A stretch of DNA of 64,000 nucleotides from Halobacteriovorax sp. (GTDB taxonomy: Bacteria > Bdellovibrionota > Bacteriovoracia > Bacteriovoracales > Bacteriovoracaceae). Location: assembly GCA_002720865.1 (NCBI GenBank), contig PBIO01000027.1, positions 1 through 64,000 of the forward strand, read 5' to 3'. This document shows, piece by piece, positions 61,380 to 64,000 of this stretch (position 1 is the stretch's first letter; each line of letters begins with the position of its first letter). The notes beneath the pieces were generated by a model that saw only the letters and a program-made list of their open reading frames with translations, was not told the DNA's origin and ran no database searches. Position numbers and translations under genes: made by a program.

Positions 61380-61874
61380 CTAAAGAATTGCTTCCATGGC
61401 GAAGGCATCACGCATCGGGCCATAAAAGTCTTTTTTGCCCACAAGCACTTTGTAGCCGAGGTTTCGGTAAAAGCCTAAGGCCTCAAAATTGCTTTGCTCC
61501 ACCTCAAGAAAGACGGATTTATGTTTTTTTTCTTTTAATAGACTCATCGCATCCAAGAGGAGGGTTCGCCCCAGTCCCTGCCTTTTGAGCTCTGGGTCCA
61601 CAAGAATCTTATACAAATGAGCCGAGTCTGGATTTGAGGTTCCAAACAGGGCGAAGCCATAGACTCTCTCTACATCATGGCATACCCCTATTAAATAGGA
61701 GCCGCTCTTATGTTTTAAAACTTCGTTCCATTTTTGACTATTCCATGGAGTAGGAAAAAATTGATCGTCTAAGTTTGAAAGTCGATCGATGAGACCTTGG
61801 TGAATTTTAGTATCTTCAGATTTGCCACAAAAAAAGAAATCTATTGTACCAGGATTAGAAGAAGAGGGTTTCAT
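61380..61874 (-). CDS. GNAT N-acetyltransferase, RimI-like
   Basis: 164 residues. The acetyl-CoA loop is VDPELKRQGLGRTLL, with LEVEQSNFEALGFYRNLGY and a C-terminal DAFAMEAIL, all as in RimI-type enzymes that acetylate ribosomal protein S18. The N-terminus FFPTPWNSQKWNEVL also fits. Target is inferred. It overlaps the upstream gene by 20 bases. Confidence 0.85.
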   Translation of the reverse strand: MKPSSSNPGTIDFFFCGKSEDTKIHQGLIDRLSNLDDQFFPTPWNSQKWNEVLKHKSGSYLIGVCHDVERVYGFALFGTSNPDSAHLYKILVDPELKRQGLGRTLLLDAMSLLKEKKHKSVFLEVEQSNFEALGFYRNLGYKVLVGKKDFYGPMRDAFAMEAIL

Positions 61875-62400
61875 TGGACTTTCTAATAATGGAGGTGAAA
61901 AAAGAGTTAAGCCTTCGGGTCTGCTCCACAGAGTTATCAGAGTCCTTTACGTACCTAGACTTTATATAAAGCTCTAGCTTTACCAATTCCTGTACTTCTA
62001 AAGGCCAAGTTTTATGCCCCTTAGGAAAGCAGCTGGTCTTATTTATGGCAGCTAGCTCAGAGTCTTCAATTTTAACCAGCTGATCTTTAGTAAAGGCCTT
62101 AAGCTTTTGTAGATCGATAAAGCGGTTAATAAACACCCTTTCTTCACTAAGCGACTTCTTTTTAAAACCTAGATTAGGCAGGTGAAGATAATCTTTTTTA
62201 GTAAGTTTGGTTACTTTAAGGCTAAGCCAATCGTCTTTTAAGCAGCGAAAGTCGTCCAAATATTTAATTAACTCTTTGGCTTCACTTAGGAAGACGACTT
62301 CATTATCAAAACGAAAAAGCGCCCTATCTTTGGTCTCTTTAGAAAAAAGCCCTGTACTTAAGAACAGGGCCCAAATGGTCATTATAGTTATTGTTTTCAA
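61855..62400 (-). CDS. Small exported protein, unknown
   Basis: 181 residues. Signal peptide MKTITIMTIWALFLSTGLFS. The mature part (RFDNEVVFLSEAKELIKYLDDFRCL) superficially resembles a SurA-type N-domain (as in 36324) but no isomerase domain follows. Two Cys could bond. Operon with the GNAT gene downstream and the regulator upstream (gap 5 bases). Confidence 0.6.
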   Translation of the reverse strand: MKTITIMTIWALFLSTGLFSKETKDRALFRFDNEVVFLSEAKELIKYLDDFRCLKDDWLSLKVTKLTKKDYLHLPNLGFKKKSLSEERVFINRFIDLQKLKAFTKDQLVKIEDSELAAINKTSCFPKGHKTWPLEVQELVKLELYIKSRYVKDSDNSVEQTRRLNSFFTSIIRKSNETLFF

Positions 62401-62405
62401 TAGGT

Positions 62406-63704
62406 TTATACTGGTGAACTTAGCTCCACGTTACCGATTGTACGATCAACCTGAGGCTTAGCTTCCATATGAAAACGAATCTTAGCTAATGGGTTGAATG
62501 TATAACCGTCCTTTCCACGAACAATATACTTTCTCTTTTGGCCTTTTTCGTTCTTAGGCTCAATAAGCTTTCTAAGACGACTAACCGAAGTATAAATTAG
62601 CTTATCGTGAATTAGTGGGTTGTATTCGTCCTTCCAAATTGACTTAGCAAGGGCGTCTTTATCGTAATAGGTTCCTGAGTTCTTAGCTAATAAGAAAAGG
62701 ATCTCTAAAAGAACAAAACGATGTTTAAAGTCGATAGTTCCAAGAGACTTCTCTTTTACCTTTCTGTTTGCTCTATCTAAGTAAAGATCAACACTTGAGT
62801 CGTTAACATCTTTAATCTCTTTGTCGATTAGCTCTGCTAATCTTCTAAAAGTCGCTTTGTCTATAGACTCTTGAGCTAATTGGAAAAGCCCTAGTGCACG
62901 GTCATAGTCACCCATGCGCTTATAAACCATTCCTTTACCTAGAAGAATATAACCGTACAGGTTCCAACACTTCTTTTCTTGAAGTGTTTCATTGGCATAC
63001 TTGTAGTTTTGAAGAGCTTTTTCATAGAGATCAAGTTCTGTATAAACTTTAGCAGCGAAAAGGAACATGGCCCCTTGTAGGTAGTTTTTATTGATAATTT
63101 TTAATAATTGATTAAGCTGCGCTAGATACTCTAAAGAAGACTCATAGTCTTTTCTATTGTAGCTATTTGTCGCTAGAGCAAGAAGACATTTTGAAAGAAG
63201 CTCAGGCTCATTTTCTTCCTTACTTCTTTTATAAGCTAGTTCAAAGTTCTCTTTAGCTTCATCAAACTTTCCTGAATAATTCTTAACGATACCTACGTTA
63301 TAAAAATACTCTGAGTTCAAGCTTCCAAGAACGCTTGTTAAATCTTCCGCAATCTTCTCTGCTTCCTTAATATAAAAAGCACCTTTCTCATCATCTTGCC
63401 TCTCAGAAGCAATTCTAATAAGAAAACCTAAAATCTTTAATACAGAAAAAGCATCTCTTGGAAGCTCGGCACATTTATAAGCCTTAAGAAAATCCATCTC
63501 TGCTTTTACGAGGTCAGATTTATCGTAATGAAGTTTACCAAGTTGGTAGAAAGCTCTTCCGATTTCATGCTTCGTCATGCTTTCCGGTGTCGGCATCAAA
63601 TTCTCATCCACTTGTACAAAACCCATAGCTGCTTCAACGTCAGCTACTTGTCCTGAAGGAATAGAATTCATGTTCATAGTCTCTTGATCAATTGTTTGAT
63701 CCAT
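62406..63704 (-). CDS. TPR-containing regulator with OmpR-type winged helix
   Basis: 432 residues. Residues about 45-285 consist of TPR-type helical pairs (AFYQLGKLHYDKSDLVKAEM; GYILLGKGMVYKRMGDYDRA). The C-terminal part (KHRFVLLEILFLLAKNSGTY, IYTSVSRLRKLIE, KYIVRGKDGYTFNP) is a PhoB-like DNA-binding domain. No receiver domain, so control is probably by a protein or peptide partner of the TPRs. Upstream is TTGACC-18-TATGAG on the minus strand (weak). Confidence 0.83.
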   Translation of the reverse strand: MDQTIDQETMNMNSIPSGQVADVEAAMGFVQVDENLMPTPESMTKHEIGRAFYQLGKLHYDKSDLVKAEMDFLKAYKCAELPRDAFSVLKILGFLIRIASERQDDEKGAFYIKEAEKIAEDLTSVLGSLNSEYFYNVGIVKNYSGKFDEAKENFELAYKRSKEENEPELLSKCLLALATNSYNRKDYESSLEYLAQLNQLLKIINKNYLQGAMFLFAAKVYTELDLYEKALQNYKYANETLQEKKCWNLYGYILLGKGMVYKRMGDYDRALGLFQLAQESIDKATFRRLAELIDKEIKDVNDSSVDLYLDRANRKVKEKSLGTIDFKHRFVLLEILFLLAKNSGTYYDKDALAKSIWKDEYNPLIHDKLIYTSVSRLRKLIEPKNEKGQKRKYIVRGKDGYTFNPLAKIRFHMEAKPQVDRTIGNVELSSPV

Positions 63705-63808
63705 AATCTGTCTCCGTTCGAGGTCTGTGTAATACCCGAAATTAAAGGCTTTTTCACACAGTCTTACTTCTCATATCATAAACCTACCATTTAGGTCAAA
63801 AGAGTAAC

Positions 63809-63904
63809 AAAAACTATGTAATTTTTAGCCTTACAAGTCATTGATATTCTGAGGTTAGATTGCTAATGTATTGGCGTTAATTTCAGCAAAAAACTATGTA
63901 ATTT
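63809..63904 (+). repeat. Direct repeat in the thrS leader
   Basis: AAAAACTATGTAATTT occurs at 63809-63824 and 63889-63904, 80 bases apart, in a 211-base intergenic region. The second copy forms a TTGGCG-18-TATGTA promoter-like element just ahead of thrS. They could be tandem promoters or protein sites. Confidence 0.55.
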
Positions 63905-63915
63905 AAGGTACTTAT

Positions 63916-64000
63916 ATGTCTGAACAGGCCACTAAATTTGATATTGATACACTAAGACACTCGTCAGCCCATCTTATGGCGCAGGCCATCGAAAGAATTT
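63916..64000 (+). CDS. thrS: Threonyl-tRNA synthetase, 5' part (runs off window), no TGS domain
   Basis: 28 residues visible: MSEQATKFDIDTLRHSSAHL and on to AQAIERI. LRHSSAHLMAQAI is the start of the ThrS editing (N2) domain, normally preceded by a TGS domain of about 60 residues. A stop codon 12 bases upstream in the same frame (63904-63906) excludes a longer form. AAGGTA ribosome site. The remainder lies beyond the window. Confidence 0.85.
   Translation, partial: MSEQATKFDIDTLRHSSAHLMAQAIERI

Noticed and set aside
1-64000. tRNA, rRNA, IS elements, attachment sites, CRISPR arrays
   Set aside because: No T-loop-like GTTCRANNC with matching acceptor arms, no transposase or integrase motifs, and no regularly spaced repeats were seen while reading both strands.

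Overview
This 64 kb window looks like one contiguous stretch of chromosome from a low-GC Gram-negative bacterium. The gene set includes many signal-peptide proteins, outer-membrane barrels, lipoproteins, degenerate receiver/HD-GYP signalling proteins, an orphan CpaF-type ATPase and a TPR-winged-helix regulator. Together with the low GC content this suggests the Bdellovibrionota, probably the Bacteriovorax/Halobacteriovorax side. That placement is inference; no rRNA or ribosomal-protein gene is present to confirm it. I see no tRNA, rRNA, IS element, prophage or CRISPR array.

Layout. 1-60: a compact foldable element at the window edge. 110-11000 (minus): an eight-gene purine operon, purF-C-D-N-L-Q-H-M, with overlaps or gaps of about 15 bases or less. 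It makes IMP from PRPP except for the purE/purK/purB steps, which must lie elsewhere. 11148-16134: envelope proteins, apaG, a lipoprotein hydrolase, a coiled-coil periplasmic protein and an HNH nuclease. 16330-22164 (plus): a signalling cluster of a degenerate REC-HD-GYP protein, a two-receiver/PilZ-like protein, a CheY-like regulator, a rhodanese-like lipoprotein, an SCO1-like protein and a membrane histidine kinase. 22154-25440 (minus): three exported proteins (trypsin-like protease, His-rich anchored protein, SH3 plus degenerate LytM). 25606-28472 (plus): tldD-tldE, with tldD apparently read from a leaderless mRNA. 28516-33745: a second signalling cluster with two more REC-HD paralogues, an OmpR-type regulator, an Hpt protein and two receiver proteins with C-terminal PilZ-like regions. 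33738-44813: outer-membrane and secreted proteins, an orphan CpaF-type ATPase, a cupredoxin-like protein without copper ligands, an exported alpha-crystallin protein, a secreted HExxH protein, two FKBP isomerases and an IMPase-family phosphatase. 44894-47569: acid phosphatase, rnhA and tyrS. 47714-54234 (plus): an M14 peptidase, a barrel protein and a 1605-residue metzincin-like lipoprotein. 54314-61214 (minus): rimP-nusA-infB-rbfA-truB and a membrane-anchored ferredoxin-like protein, preceded by an intrinsic terminator that touches the rimP ribosome-binding site. 61380-63704 (minus): a GNAT acetyltransferase, a small exported protein and the TPR regulator. 63916-end: the start of a thrS that lacks the TGS domain.

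Housekeeping modules (purines, translation factors, tyrS, thrS) alternate with envelope and signalling modules. The two signalling clusters share domain architectures and lie about 6 kb apart on either side of the exported-protein and tldDE genes. They are the best candidate for an undescribed lineage-specific system: several receiver domains lack the phospho-acceptor Asp, and the three HD-GYP-like domains are each damaged in a different way. Their function cannot be read from sequence alone.
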